A DNA stretch of 64,000 nt from Lederbergia citri (GTDB lineage: Bacteria; Bacillota; Bacilli; Bacillales; Bacillaceae_C). The notes beneath the pieces were generated by a model. That model saw only the letters and a program-made list of their open reading frames with translations, was not told the origin of the DNA and searched no databases. Within the stretch, counting starts at the first letter, position 1. Every line of letters starts with the position of its first letter. The DNA lies in contig NZ_JAGYPG010000001.1 in assembly GCF_018343625.1 (NCBI RefSeq), positions 726,342 to 790,341 of the forward strand, given 5' to 3'. Below are positions 24,234-33,110 of this stretch, piece by piece. Position numbers and translations under genes: made by a program.

Positions 24234-25340
24234 CTAGGCACCTCCCATATCGCATAAAATATCTATAATTCTATCTTGTTCACTCTCGGATAAAAATGGA
24301 TCAAGAGGAATAGCAAATAATCTTTCAGATAACGATTCAGAGATTGGGAAATCTCCTTCCTTATAGTTGAAAGAGCGATATACTTCTTGGAGGTGTAAAC
24401 AACGTGGATAATAAATACCTGTTTGAATCTGTTCCTTTGCCAGAGCATTTATAATTTCATCACGAAAATTAGATTCAATGCAAAATAAGTGATAAATATG
24501 TGTTCGATCATATGCCTCACTAGGTAATTGTAAATTAGGAACTTCCTTAAGAAAATGTCGATAACGGTCCGCAATCCTTCTTCTTTCTACATTCCATTGA
24601 TCAATTTTTGTAAGATTAACAAGTAAAATAGCTGCGTGTATTTCATCCAAACGACTGTTGTACCCTATCCTATCGTGATAGTATTTTTTAGTAGTTCCGT
24701 GAGTGCGAAGATTTCTAATTTTATCTGCTAGCTTAATATCTGAAGTAGTAATGACTCCCCCATCACCAACTGTTCCTAAATTTTTCGTTGGAAAAAAAGA
24801 AAAGCAAGCTGCATCTCCTAAACTTCCTACCCACTGATCTTTATACGTAGCACCAAATGCCTGACAAGCATCTTCAATGACTAACAATCCATACTTTTTG
24901 GCAATCTCATTGATTTCATCCATGTCTGCAGGCTGCCCGAAGATATGAACTGGAATGATGGCTTTAGTTGATGACGTTATATTTTTTTCAATTTCTTTAG
25001 GGTTTAGATTAAAGGTTAAAGGATTTACATCAGCAAAAACGGGGATGGCTCCAACACGCGAGATTGCTTCTGCCGTAGCAAAGAAAGTAAATGGTGTTGT
25101 AATGACTTCATCTCCCTTTCCTATTCCATAAGCCTCTAGAGTAAGAATCAGCGCATCTGTACCATTTGCCACAGCAATTGCTTCCAGAACGCCTAGCTTT
25201 CTCGCAATTTTTTCTTCGAGTTCCTTCACTTTTGGACCTAAAATGTAGTTCCCGTTATCAATAACATCGTTAATCCCTTGAAGTATCTCTTCTTTTACAC
25301 TTTGAAACTGACGCTTTAGATTGACTAAATTAATCATCAT
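24234..25340 (-). CDS. DegT/DnrJ/EryC1/StrS-family sugar aminotransferase
   Basis: 368 residues, ATG at 25340 after AAGGAG (ATG 25337 also possible). It is a PLP enzyme: TTPFTFFATAEAI, VIEDACQAFGA with the Asp that holds the pyridine nitrogen, and the Schiff-base Lys186 in SFFPTKNLG, then GYNSRLDEIHAA with the phosphate-binding Asn and Arg. The family uses glutamate to aminate a keto sugar nucleotide. With a Gfo/Idh oxidase immediately downstream and a hexapeptide acyltransferase in the same cluster, a WbpE-like role (3-amino group on a UDP-uronic acid) is likely. It is the first gene of the minus-strand operon that continues to 21221. Confidence 0.9.
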   Translation of the reverse strand: MMINLVNLKRQFQSVKEEILQGINDVIDNGNYILGPKVKELEEKIARKLGVLEAIAVANGTDALILTLEAYGIGKGDEVITTPFTFFATAEAISRVGAIPVFADVNPLTFNLNPKEIEKNITSSTKAIIPVHIFGQPADMDEINEIAKKYGLLVIEDACQAFGATYKDQWVGSLGDAACFSFFPTKNLGTVGDGGVITTSDIKLADKIRNLRTHGTTKKYYHDRIGYNSRLDEIHAAILLVNLTKIDQWNVERRRIADRYRHFLKEVPNLQLPSEAYDRTHIYHLFCIESNFRDEIINALAKEQIQTGIYYPRCLHLQEVYRSFNYKEGDFPISESLSERLFAIPLDPFLSESEQDRIIDILCDMGGA

Positions 25341-25702
25341 ATACTCCTTATCCCTATATCAAAAAACGTTACGGTACATGTAAAATATCGGAAAAAGGAT
25401 TGGCGCCAACATACTTTCAATTGATAAGTTTTATCGAAATCCTATCCGTTTTTTATTAACCGTTTGTATTCCTGTTGATATAGTCATTTAGATAATTCTC
25501 CATAATCTATGACTCTTTCATCAACACAGTAACGGCAAAAAACCATTCCTATCGACAATTTTTCTTTAAAACTATTATGTATCGAGAAAACATTTATAGT
25601 ACCTCTGCACAAATTGTAAAAAATATGTTGTTTGTCCATTTCCAATTTAACCTGTAAACATAATTTAGATGTATTACTTCAATGTTGAGACGGGGGAGAT
25701 GA
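25341..25702. other. Divergent promoter region of the glycan cluster
   Basis: This 362-base gap separates the minus-strand operon starting at 25340 from the UDP-sugar dehydrogenase starting at 25703, so both promoters should be here. I found no coding frame. No promoter match was strong enough to assign to a sigma factor. Confidence 0.4.
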
Positions 25703-27016
25703 ATGAACACCGGTGAATCAAATTTCATAAGAAAAAACATAGCTGTAATAGGATTAGGTTTTGTAGGACTTCCATTGTCTATGATGCTTGCCGAAAAAGG
25801 TTTTCAAGTAATTGGAATAGATGTGGATGAGAGTAAAATATCAAAACTTCAACACTCAATAAGCTATGTTGGAGACATTGTTAACAAAAGGTTAAACAGA
25901 GTTATAGAAAGTGGAAAATTCGAGGCTACTACTAATTTTGATGTTATCAAGGACGTTGACACAATTATTATTTGTGTGCCAACACCCCTTACAAAACAGA
26001 AAATACCCGATTTACGATTTATTATTAACGTAGGGGAAGAAATTCAACAAAGGCTTAAAAAAGGGCAATTGGTTGTACTAGAAAGCTCGACCTTCCCCGG
26101 TACAACGAGGGAAGTCTTCTTGCCAATACTTGAGAAAAGTGGATTGAAAGTAGGTGAGGATTTTTACTTAGCCAATTCTCCAGAAAGAATTGATCCTGGT
26201 AACAGTCAATATGGCATAGAAGAAATTCCTAAAGTAATTGGTGGGCTGACAAACAGATGTAAACAAGAGGCAGTGTCTCTTTATAGTGTAATTTATAGCG
26301 AAGTTGTTCCGGTCTCCTCAACAGAAGCAGCTGAATTGACCAAACTCCTTGAGAATACCTTTCGTTTCATTAATATTTCCTTTATAAATGAAATGGCAAT
26401 GCTATGCGATCAATTACAGGTTGATATATGGGATGTCATTGCGGCTGCAGGGACAAAACCATACGGATATATGCCATTTTATCCAGGTCCAGGTATCGGG
26501 GGACATTGCATACCTGTTGATCCTCTTTACCTTCAATGGAAACTTCAGCAAATAGGTACAAACAGTGACTTTATTACTATATCCGAACAAGTAAACCAAA
26601 AAATGATTGATTATATTGTTCGCCATACAGATGAGGTCCTACAACCAAACAAAAAACTTTCTTCATCAAAAATTCTGATTTATGGTGTAACTTATAAAAA
26701 GGATGTTGCAGATACTCGTGATGCTCCTTCTCTTGAAATAATTGAGCAGTTTAACAAAAAAGGAGCTTCAGTCTTATATCATGACCCGTATATTCCTTCA
26801 TTAAATATTGGGAATAAATTATATAAGAATACCGCCATAACAGAAGACTTACTGGAGGAGGTCGATTGTGTGATTATATTAAGTGACCATACGGCCATTC
26901 CTCTTGAAAAAATATTAAATCATGCTTCTCTTGTATTTGATGCAAGAAATGTGACAAAAGGACATACGGGAAAAGCAGTTGTGAAGCGTTTAGGAGACGG
27001 ATTTTTAGCTAAATAA
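25703..27016 (+). CDS. UDP-N-acetylhexosamine 6-dehydrogenase (WbpA/WecC-like)
   Basis: 437 residues, ATG at 25703 after GGGGGAGATGA. It is a nucleotide-sugar dehydrogenase that oxidises C6 of a UDP-hexosamine to the acid with two NAD. Features in order: N-terminal NAD loop IAVIGLGFVGLPLS, the SSTFPGTT segment, NSPERIDPGNSQYG (substrate loop), the long central helix ending in NETFRFINISFINEMAML, and catalytic Cys269 in GIGGHCIPVDP. The C-terminal domain has GVTYKKDVADTRDAPS. The SPERIDPG and PVDPLYL wording is typical of the GlcNAc/ManNAc enzymes rather than UDP-glucose dehydrogenase. It is divergent from the DegT operon and is followed by a strong terminator. Confidence 0.9.
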   Translation: MNTGESNFIRKNIAVIGLGFVGLPLSMMLAEKGFQVIGIDVDESKISKLQHSISYVGDIVNKRLNRVIESGKFEATTNFDVIKDVDTIIICVPTPLTKQKIPDLRFIINVGEEIQQRLKKGQLVVLESSTFPGTTREVFLPILEKSGLKVGEDFYLANSPERIDPGNSQYGIEEIPKVIGGLTNRCKQEAVSLYSVIYSEVVPVSSTEAAELTKLLENTFRFINISFINEMAMLCDQLQVDIWDVIAAAGTKPYGYMPFYPGPGIGGHCIPVDPLYLQWKLQQIGTNSDFITISEQVNQKMIDYIVRHTDEVLQPNKKLSSSKILIYGVTYKKDVADTRDAPSLEIIEQFNKKGASVLYHDPYIPSLNIGNKLYKNTAITEDLLEEVDCVIILSDHTAIPLEKILNHASLVFDARNVTKGHTGKAVVKRLGDGFLAK

Positions 27017-27197
27017 CAATATTAATAAATCAAATATCAACTTAACCATTCACGGAACCTCAAATACTACCCAAATAACTTCCATCTAGTCCTAGTGACT
27101 AAAAATTTTCCTCTTAAATTTTGTAGTATTGTACGTATACTGAATTTACTCACAACTACTAATATATAATCCTAAAAAGACCTATCCTTATAATTGA

Positions 27198-27240
27198 AAA
27201 ACAAAACTTTTCAAAAAACCTTTACGAAAAGTTTTGTTTT
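27198..27240. terminator. Strong bidirectional terminator
   Basis: AAAACAAAACTTTTC (27198-27212) pairs perfectly with GAAAAGTTTTGTTTT (27226-27240). The A run before and T run after let it work both ways. The 27017-27197 stretch otherwise shows nothing. Confidence 0.8.
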
Positions 27241-27341
27241 ATTTCTTCTTTTGTTCATATTAATAAAATATGGCATAGCAATTCGTTTTCTAATATAATT
27301 ATTGATATAGTATCTATCATTTACTAATAGGAGTGATTTAA

Positions 27342-27554
27342 TTGGCATCTTCCAAAGCAAAAAAACAAAGACAAAAATTAATTCGTGGAGGACGTAGAAA
27401 TCCAGCTGACAACAGAAGCCCATTTGCTTTTGCTGATATGAGAACACGAAAAACAAAAACCAAAAAAGATCAACTTTATATGATAAAACATAAAAACCAT
27501 GATTCCCACAACGGAAACGATGGTTTTTATTTTTACCTTTTTTTACTTTTCTAA
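27342..27554 (+). CDS. Small basic protein, YqkK-like
   Basis: 70 residues, starting at TTG 27342 with AGGAGTGA upstream. The N-terminal 45 residues are rich in Lys and Arg ([16 protein letters not shown], then [18 protein letters not shown]), as in a conserved small Bacillus protein that I recall as YqkK. The function is unknown; nucleic-acid binding is possible from charge. Oddly, the last 20 codons run through the hairpin and T run of the gene's own terminator (27492-27533), giving a hydrophobic FYFYLFLLF tail, and the stop lies inside the 3' end of metG on the other strand. Confidence 0.65.
   Translation: MASSKAKKQRQKLIRGGRRNPADNRSPFAFADMRTRKTKTKKDQLYMIKHKNHDSHNGNDGFYFYLFLLF
27492..27533 (+). 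terminator. Terminator overlapping the end of the small basic protein gene
   Basis: AAAAACCAT (27492-27500) pairs with ATGGTTTTT (27520-27528), followed by ATTTTT. It lies inside the annotated reading frame of 27342-27554 and just beyond the metG stop. Confidence 0.75.
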
Positions 27555-29180
27555 TTGTTTTTTTAAGTTTTCTATTTCAACTGCAATATTTTCAATATCT
27601 ATCCTCTTAAACAAAGGATCTACTCTCTTCAAAGAATATGCAGTGTTCTCTATTATACTCCACTCAAAGCTTGGTATTGTTAATATTTCATTTATCTTTT
27701 CGCTTGAAAATGGCAAAAATGGATGTAAAAGCTGCACCAAATTTATGATAATAAATACACAAGTTGTCAATGTATTTTCACATTCTCTTGGAGTGTCATG
27801 TATTTGTATCCAAGGCTTTTCGTCATCAAAATATTTATTCGCACGTCTAACGAATTCAAAGATCAATTCCAATGCTTGTTTAGATTGGCTTTTCTCAATA
27901 AGCTCACCTGCATTAGTATATAGTTTTGCAACCTCATCTTTTATTTTTTCATTAATGTTTCCTTTTGGGACTTGCCCTCCATACGATTTCTCAATAAATT
28001 TTAATGTTCGATTGACAAAGTTTCCATATGCCCCTAATAGTTCACTGTTATGACTGTAAACAAACTCTCTCCACGAAAAGTCAGAATCTCTATTTTCAGG
28101 TGCATTAATTGTTAGGAAATAGCGTATGGAGTCAGGTTCGTATTTTTTCAAAAGATCTTGAACCCAAACTGCCCAGTTTTTACTTGTTGAAATCTTTTTC
28201 TTTTCCAATGTTACATACTCATTAGATACAATATGGGTAGGCAAACTATTGATTCCCGCTCCCATTAAGATTGATGGCCAAATAATAGAATGAAATGGAA
28301 TATTGTCTTTTCCGTGTACATAATAAGATATTGAATTTTTATTCCAATAGTCTGCATCACTTTGATTAAAGTCTTTCGCCCATTTTTTGCTAGCGGAAAA
28401 ATATCCTGCCACGGCTTCTATCCATACATAGATTTTCTTCTCTTCATATCCCTTAACAGGTACAGGGACTCCAATTGGTAAATCTCTAGAAACGGGCCGA
28501 TCATGCAATCCTTCCTTTAAATATCTTTCCGTCAATTGAATAGCATTCGTTCGCCACAAATTATGTCTTTTGGCATAATTAACATATTCCTCTAATTTTG
28601 ATTGAAATGCACTTAATCTGAAATAAAAATGTTCAGTTTTCTTTGACGAAGGAGAATCACCACATATTTTACAGCTTTTCTCCAAAAGATCTAAAGGATC
28701 CAATATTTGCGAGCAGTGGTCACACTGATCTCCCCTCGCTTCATTACTACAGTTTGGACATATTCCCTCTACAAATCGATCCGGCAAAAATTGATTACAA
28801 GTATAACAATATACTTGCTCGACCTCTTTTTTATAGATATATCCGTTATTTAATAACTTTAAAAATAAAGCCTGCACAATTTCGTGATGGAGTGTGGTAT
28901 CTGTTCGTGTATAACAATCGTATGTGAATCCTAGCTTTCTAAAACAATCACTAAACTCTCCGTGATATTTATCAGCAATTTCCTTATGGGCAACTCCTTC
29001 CTGTTTTGCTTTCAAAAAAATCGGAGTACCATTAACATCACTGCCTGATACATATAGTACCTTTTCACCTTTTGCCCTATAATAACGTGCTAAAATATCG
29101 CCTGACAATAAACTCGCAATATGACCAATATGCAGAGATCCATTAGCATACGGCCATGCTCCACCAATTAAGATGCTCAT
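27543..29180 (-). CDS. metG: Methionyl-tRNA synthetase, two-knuckle (MetRS2-like) type
   Basis: 545 residues. It charges tRNA-Met. HIGH is at 17-20 and the KMSKS equivalent is KISTS at 329-333. Four Cys-x2-Cys pairs (125/128, 141/144, 153/156, 170/173) make two zinc knuckles, the layout of the E. coli-like class, whereas the B. subtilis-type enzyme has one. The C-terminal tRNA-binding (EMAP-like) domain found in roughly 650-residue MetRS is absent. This resembles the second MetRS of B. anthracis and some streptococci, which I recall being linked to tolerance of synthetic MetRS inhibitors. A T-box leader with an ATG specifier precedes it. It is monocistronic. Whether a housekeeping copy exists elsewhere is not visible. 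Confidence 0.92.
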   Translation of the reverse strand: MSILIGGAWPYANGSLHIGHIASLLSGDILARYYRAKGEKVLYVSGSDVNGTPIFLKAKQEGVAHKEIADKYHGEFSDCFRKLGFTYDCYTRTDTTLHHEIVQALFLKLLNNGYIYKKEVEQVYCYTCNQFLPDRFVEGICPNCSNEARGDQCDHCSQILDPLDLLEKSCKICGDSPSSKKTEHFYFRLSAFQSKLEEYVNYAKRHNLWRTNAIQLTERYLKEGLHDRPVSRDLPIGVPVPVKGYEEKKIYVWIEAVAGYFSASKKWAKDFNQSDADYWNKNSISYYVHGKDNIPFHSIIWPSILMGAGINSLPTHIVSNEYVTLEKKKISTSKNWAVWVQDLLKKYEPDSIRYFLTINAPENRDSDFSWREFVYSHNSELLGAYGNFVNRTLKFIEKSYGGQVPKGNINEKIKDEVAKLYTNAGELIEKSQSKQALELIFEFVRRANKYFDDEKPWIQIHDTPRECENTLTTCVFIIINLVQLLHPFLPFSSEKINEILTIPSFEWSIIENTAYSLKRVDPLFKRIDIENIAVEIENLKKQLEK

Positions 29181-29204
29181 TATATTTCCTCCTTTAAATA
29201 AAAT

Positions 29205-29490
29205 AAAAAACCCCGCCCCAAGACAAAATTGTCAAAGGACGAGGTTGTGCTCGTGTTACCACCTTTTTTCACTAATCATTCGCATGATTAGCCTCATTAA
29301 GTACGGAACGAAGACGTTCTTATACTTTGACATTTATAACGAGTGCCAAATCTCGTCATAGCCTAACTTTAAATTAAAGCTCAGCTATGCAACTCAGAGA
29401 CCATCTTCAATCAACTTTTCTTTGCTTCTTTTCAGCTACCGAAGCTCTCTGTACAAGAATCCATTGATTTACTCTTCTCATCAAAGTTTT
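29205..29490 (-). promoter_or_regulatory. T-box leader (Met) of metG, with terminator
   Basis: On the minus strand: T-box element AAGGTGGTAACACG with UGGU at 29261-29258, pairing with an NCCA end whose discriminator is A, as in tRNA-Met; specifier ATG at 29404-29402 in GAAGATGGTCTC; conserved stem I bulge and loop segments (CAGAGAGCTTCGGTAGCTGAA); then the terminator CCTCGTCC/GGGGCGGGG ending in TTTTTT at 29210-29205. Confidence 0.92.
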
Positions 29491-29654
29491 TAGATTTAAT
29501 ATTTTCCTAATTATTACATTAACTGATATTAAAAACAAGAAAATTAGGAATAAAAATTACGACATTAGAACAGATAAATATTCATCCCATACTATACAAT
29601 TACTTAATTATTTTTTATACTATCTTTAAAGTACTTATAGGTGGAGGATATATA

Positions 29655-29828
29655 ATGACTGAAGGTCCCAAAAAAATATCATTACAAGAGTTAATGCAAA
29701 AAAAACTTGCCGAAAAAAAAGCTGCCCAAAATTCTAAGTCTAGTGTAAAGGGCAACACCGAAACAAAAAAGTTAAAAAGCCAGCAAACGAAAAAAACAAG
29801 CAACACTAGAAGAAAAATGGGAGTTTAA
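29655..29828 (+). CDS. Small lysine-rich protein of unknown function
   Basis: 57 residues, ATG at 29655 with GGTGGAGG upstream. The product is very basic and low in complexity (LQELMQKKLAEKKAAQ, then Lys/Thr/Ser/Gln-rich to KTSNTRRKMGV), probably disordered, without Cys or a membrane segment. It has its own strong terminator at 29841. It is monocistronic and divergent from the metG leader. Small basic Bacillus proteins of this sort are often spore- or nucleoid-associated, but I do not recognise it. Confidence 0.65.
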   Translation: MTEGPKKISLQELMQKKLAEKKAAQNSKSSVKGNTETKKLKSQQTKKTSNTRRKMGV

Positions 29829-29840
29829 ATATCTAACTAT

Positions 29841-29876
29841 AGTTTATGGATAGCAGTAAGTCCATAAACTTTTTTT
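29841..29876 (+). terminator. Rho-independent terminator
   Basis: AGTTTATGGA (29841-29850) pairs with TCCATAAACT (29861-29870), followed by TTTTTTT. It closes the small gene at 29655. Confidence 0.9.
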
Positions 29877-29954
29877 ATGCGAAAAAGGAGAAAAGGGGTT
29901 TTTAAACAAATAAAAAAAGAAGAATTTGGGAAAGAAACAATACTCCTCTCTCCC

Positions 29955-31577
29955 TCATCCTCTTCTATGATCATGCATATATTTCATCCATTTTTTCTGC
30001 CTTGAGCCACATATTAGATACCCAACACTACTAATAACAAATATACCAATCGCAAGCTTCCAAAGTATAGGTTGTGTTATATAAAAACCAAATGGCATTC
30101 CAATTGCACTAATGAGCATTATTTGATAGAACCGTTTTTTATTATTTTCATAAATCGTAAATTGAAAATGCCTTCTTTGTTCAACTTCTTTTATCCGTTC
30201 AATATGCTGCGGTAAAGCTAGAAACTCTTTTATAGAATAAACAATTCTAAATAAGGGCTGCGATTGGACCCAATGCCAAACAAAAGTCCATTTATTATCC
30301 CCCTTCTTTTCTAACCACTCCATAAAAGCAGATCTTATTAAATCGAACAAATCTTCTTCCGGTACTAATTCACGAATCATTCCTTCGATTGTGACGAAAG
30401 CTCTTCCTAAAAATACAAATCGGGTTGGAACTTGAATAGGGAGTGCTCGAATGATGTCATTCATTTCCATTTTAAATGCAATTAAATCTATATCTTTCAA
30501 TTGGAAAGATTGGAAGGACATAAGTTCAGCTAACAGTTTTTCCATCGTTCTTGTATCCGCTTCTGGCAAAACGAATCCCAATTGAACAAAACATTCAACT
30601 GCTTTTGCATAATTTTTTGAAAGAAAGCTTTCGATTAAGGATTGGAAATTGGTAGCATCCTTTTTTGAGATTTCTCCCACCATACCAAAATCTAGTAAGA
30701 TTATGCTCCCCTTTTTCGATACGAGAACATTTCCGGGATGCGGATCTGCATGAAAAATCCCTGACTCCAGCCATTGCGGAAGGAACACCGATATGAGTTT
30801 ATGAGCCAATTCATTTCGGTTAATTGATAGTCGATTTAGAGTCTCAGCTTCAGTTATCCTGCTCCCTTCTACCCATTCCATTACAAGAACTTTTTGAGTA
30901 CTCAATTCGGGATAAACAGAAGGGATTTTAATGCATTCATCATCATTAAAACGTTCCTTAAACGTAAGAAGAGATTTTTGTTCTTTTAAAAAATCTAATT
31001 CTCTATCAATCACTTCTTTTAGTTCATTAAACAAAACTTTTAAGTTAATAAATCCTTTTGGAATCGGTATAAAATGATCGGCAAACCAAATAATGAATCC
31101 TATTGTTCGAAAATCTGTTTTAATGATTGAGTCAATATACGGGCGCTGCACTTTGATGGCAACGGTAGAACCATCTTTTAACTCGCCTTTATATACTTCG
31201 CCAATAGATGCGGATGCAATGGCTTTTTTTTCAATAGAAATTAAGTGTTGGTTTATATTGCAGCCCCATTCTTTTTCTATGATCTTCTCAATTTCCTCAA
31301 AACGAGAAGGTGGCACATTGTCTGTAAGGTCTTGTAATTGTTTAATAAACGCATTCGGCAGTATATCGCCACGAATACTAAGCATCTGTCCGATTTTGAT
31401 AAGGAGCCCCTCTAATTCAAAAAGTGTTTTCCTAAACCGCTCCCCTATTTTTTCCCAAAGCATATCCCAGTCTGTATCAGACTTTCTCCTCATTTTATAC
31501 GAATATATTTGGAAAAAGCTTATAAAGAACATCGATAACACTTTGTAAATACGATAATACTTATTAGTCGTTTTCAT
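29955..31577 (-). CDS. AarF/ABC1/UbiB-family kinase-like protein
   Basis: 540 residues. The UbiB-type kinase-like core is clear: the KxGQ motif in LLIKIGQMLSIRGD, the Ala-rich nucleotide loop ASIGEVYKGELKDG, VAIKVQRP with the Lys, HADPHPGNVLV and the metal-binding LLDFGMVGE. Two membrane helices lie at the C-terminus (about ISAIGMPFGFYI and WKLAIGIFVISSVGYLI), the usual anchor. Relatives are ATPases needed for ubiquinone or, in Gram-positives, possibly menaquinone-related lipid handling. The biological role in Bacillus is not settled. The start at 31577 has only a weak site. It stands 25 bases after the GNAT gene, on the same strand. Confidence 0.88.
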   Translation of the reverse strand: MKTTNKYYRIYKVLSMFFISFFQIYSYKMRRKSDTDWDMLWEKIGERFRKTLFELEGLLIKIGQMLSIRGDILPNAFIKQLQDLTDNVPPSRFEEIEKIIEKEWGCNINQHLISIEKKAIASASIGEVYKGELKDGSTVAIKVQRPYIDSIIKTDFRTIGFIIWFADHFIPIPKGFINLKVLFNELKEVIDRELDFLKEQKSLLTFKERFNDDECIKIPSVYPELSTQKVLVMEWVEGSRITEAETLNRLSINRNELAHKLISVFLPQWLESGIFHADPHPGNVLVSKKGSIILLDFGMVGEISKKDATNFQSLIESFLSKNYAKAVECFVQLGFVLPEADTRTMEKLLAELMSFQSFQLKDIDLIAFKMEMNDIIRALPIQVPTRFVFLGRAFVTIEGMIRELVPEEDLFDLIRSAFMEWLEKKGDNKWTFVWHWVQSQPLFRIVYSIKEFLALPQHIERIKEVEQRRHFQFTIYENNKKRFYQIMLISAIGMPFGFYITQPILWKLAIGIFVISSVGYLICGSRQKKWMKYMHDHRRG

Positions 31578-31602
31578 AAAACATATCGCCCACTTAAAAG
31601 AT

Positions 31603-32055
31603 TCATAAATCTCTAGATAAACGTATCATATCAATGGCTTGTATACCATTTTCAAATATAGCTTCATTGTAATGCCGAATAAAGAAATCTTTATCTATGC
31701 CCGATATTCTAAACCCACATTTTTGATAAAGAGCCAGTTGGTTTATACTAGAGTTCGCGGTTCCAACTTCTATTGTTTTATACCCCTTTATTTTAGCTCT
31801 ATGCATCGCGTCCGTTACCAATTGCTTTCCGATTCCCTTACCTTGATAGTTTTCTGCAACGGCAATATTAACTAATTCCACCATATTGGGTCTTGTTGGT
31901 AAAAGAACAAAAACACCTATCTTCTCATGATTATTTTCGGCTACAAAGCATTCTCCTCTTTTTAAATAATCACTTATTAAATCCTGAGAAGGATCGGCTA
32001 ATAGTAATAAGCTCATAGGAGGTTCTTCCATAGTATTTAATTTTCTAATTTTCAT
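31603..32055 (-). CDS. GNAT-family N-acetyltransferase
   Basis: 150 residues, ATG at 32055 after GGTGGG. The acetyl-CoA site is the motif A loop NIAVAENYQGKGIGKQLV (Q-x-x-G-x-G/A pattern), followed by a motif B segment NQLALYQKCGFRISGID. The N-terminal half has a short beta region with FVAENNHEKIGVFVLL. This is a general GNAT fold, close in layout to RimI-like or small-molecule acetylating enzymes; the substrate is unknown. It sits 16 bases downstream of the HAD gene on the same strand and 25 bases before UbiB, so the three probably form an operon. Confidence 0.88.
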   Translation of the reverse strand: MKIRKLNTMEEPPMSLLLLADPSQDLISDYLKRGECFVAENNHEKIGVFVLLPTRPNMVELVNIAVAENYQGKGIGKQLVTDAMHRAKIKGYKTIEVGTANSSINQLALYQKCGFRISGIDKDFFIRHYNEAIFENGIQAIDMIRLSRDL

Positions 32056-32071
32056 ATGCTACCCACCATTA

Positions 32072-32872
32072 TCAAATTCCAACGTTTATAGCTAAATTTT
32101 CCAATATCGGAAAAAGTTCTTCTAAATGTTGAATTTCGTATGTTGGCACAACATCAGTCCGTTCCTTATCATGGCGATTAATCCATACCGATTTAATTCC
32201 AGTACGATTGGCACCAAGAATATCAGTATTTAAGTTGTCTCCAACCATTAATACTTCGTCTTTGTCCAATCCCATTAGCGACAAGGCATGTTCAAAAATA
32301 GAAGGATCGGGTTTCCCTTTTCCAAACCCTCCAGAAATCACAATATGTTCAAAATACGGAGAAAGCTCAGGTGTAATCGTCAATTTTGTGTTTTGTAAAT
32401 CAGGTGATCCGTTCGTTAAAAGTAATAAGCGATAATGTTCTTTTAATTTATTTAATACATCAAATGTTTCTTCATACACAAATGGAAGATTTCTACGCTC
32501 TACTGGAAAACGTTCCGCTAGTTCAAATCCAAATTCAGGGTCATCGATGCCCAGCTTTTTTAATCCTTCGGTCCATGCCTCTTTTCTATAAGTTGGAACA
32601 ATCCCTTTCATTTTATTAAAATTTGGTTCATCATCAAGAAAGTTGCCCCAAAGTCCTTCAAATGGGTTGATTCCGATCATTTGTGTGAATGGATACGTTT
32701 CATAGGTTGAGTATAAATGGCTAGCCGCCTCACGAACAGCCTCTTCCAACTTATCTACATCAATATCGTGTTTGACTTTTGCTATTTTACATGTTGCAAC
32801 AAAGGCTTCCTTTACACTTTTCTGGTCCCAAAGGAGGGTATCATCTAAATCAAAAAATACTGCTTTAATCAT
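32072..32872 (-). CDS. HAD-superfamily hydrolase (subfamily IA), YsaA-like
   Basis: 266 residues, ATG at 32872 after AGGCGAGG. HAD motifs: [10 protein letters not shown] (nucleophile Asp plus general acid Asp), [26 protein letters not shown] (Lys), and [14 protein letters not shown] with the acidic metal ligands. The alpha-helical cap between motifs I and II is of the C1 type, about 100 residues. It looks like the Bacillus YsaA/YfnB group, which dephosphorylate small phosphates (5'-nucleotides or sugar phosphates); the actual substrate is unknown. It is the first gene of a likely operon with the GNAT and UbiB genes. Confidence 0.88.
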   Translation of the reverse strand: MIKAVFFDLDDTLLWDQKSVKEAFVATCKIAKVKHDIDVDKLEEAVREAASHLYSTYETYPFTQMIGINPFEGLWGNFLDDEPNFNKMKGIVPTYRKEAWTEGLKKLGIDDPEFGFELAERFPVERRNLPFVYEETFDVLNKLKEHYRLLLLTNGSPDLQNTKLTITPELSPYFEHIVISGGFGKGKPDPSIFEHALSLMGLDKDEVLMVGDNLNTDILGANRTGIKSVWINRHDKERTDVVPTYEIQHLEELFPILENLAINVGI

Positions 32873-33050
32873 TTTCGTCCTCGCCTCTTATGTAAATATT
32901 CTATCAATATGGATAGTGTATCATCTTTTTGGCGTAATAGAATAGAAAAACCTGTTTTAATACGTTTTTTATAGGTTATATATATACTAATAATAAATTA
33001 CTAGTTTTTGTAACAGTTTTGTAACAATAGTAATATTTTTGATAAAAAGA

Positions 33051-33076
33051 TGAAACTTTTTCAACTATCATACGTC
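33051..33076 (+). promoter_or_regulatory. ECF-sigma-type promoter (TGAAAC-N16-CGTC)
   Basis: TGAAAC at 33051-33056, then exactly 16 bases, then CGTC at 33073-33076, followed by the leader of the gene at 33111. TGAAAC with CGTC or CGTA at this spacing is the consensus of Bacillus ECF sigma factors of the SigM/SigX/SigW group, as established for B. subtilis. The spacer has the usual T run after the -35. Confidence 0.8.
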
Positions 33077-33110
33077 TAATAAGTATAGGACTTAACGAGG
33101 AGTGTTAAAT

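Noticed and set aside
27499..28053. 184-codon frame antisense to metG
   Set aside because: It mirrors the metG coding sequence, which has all synthetase motifs, and has no independent support.
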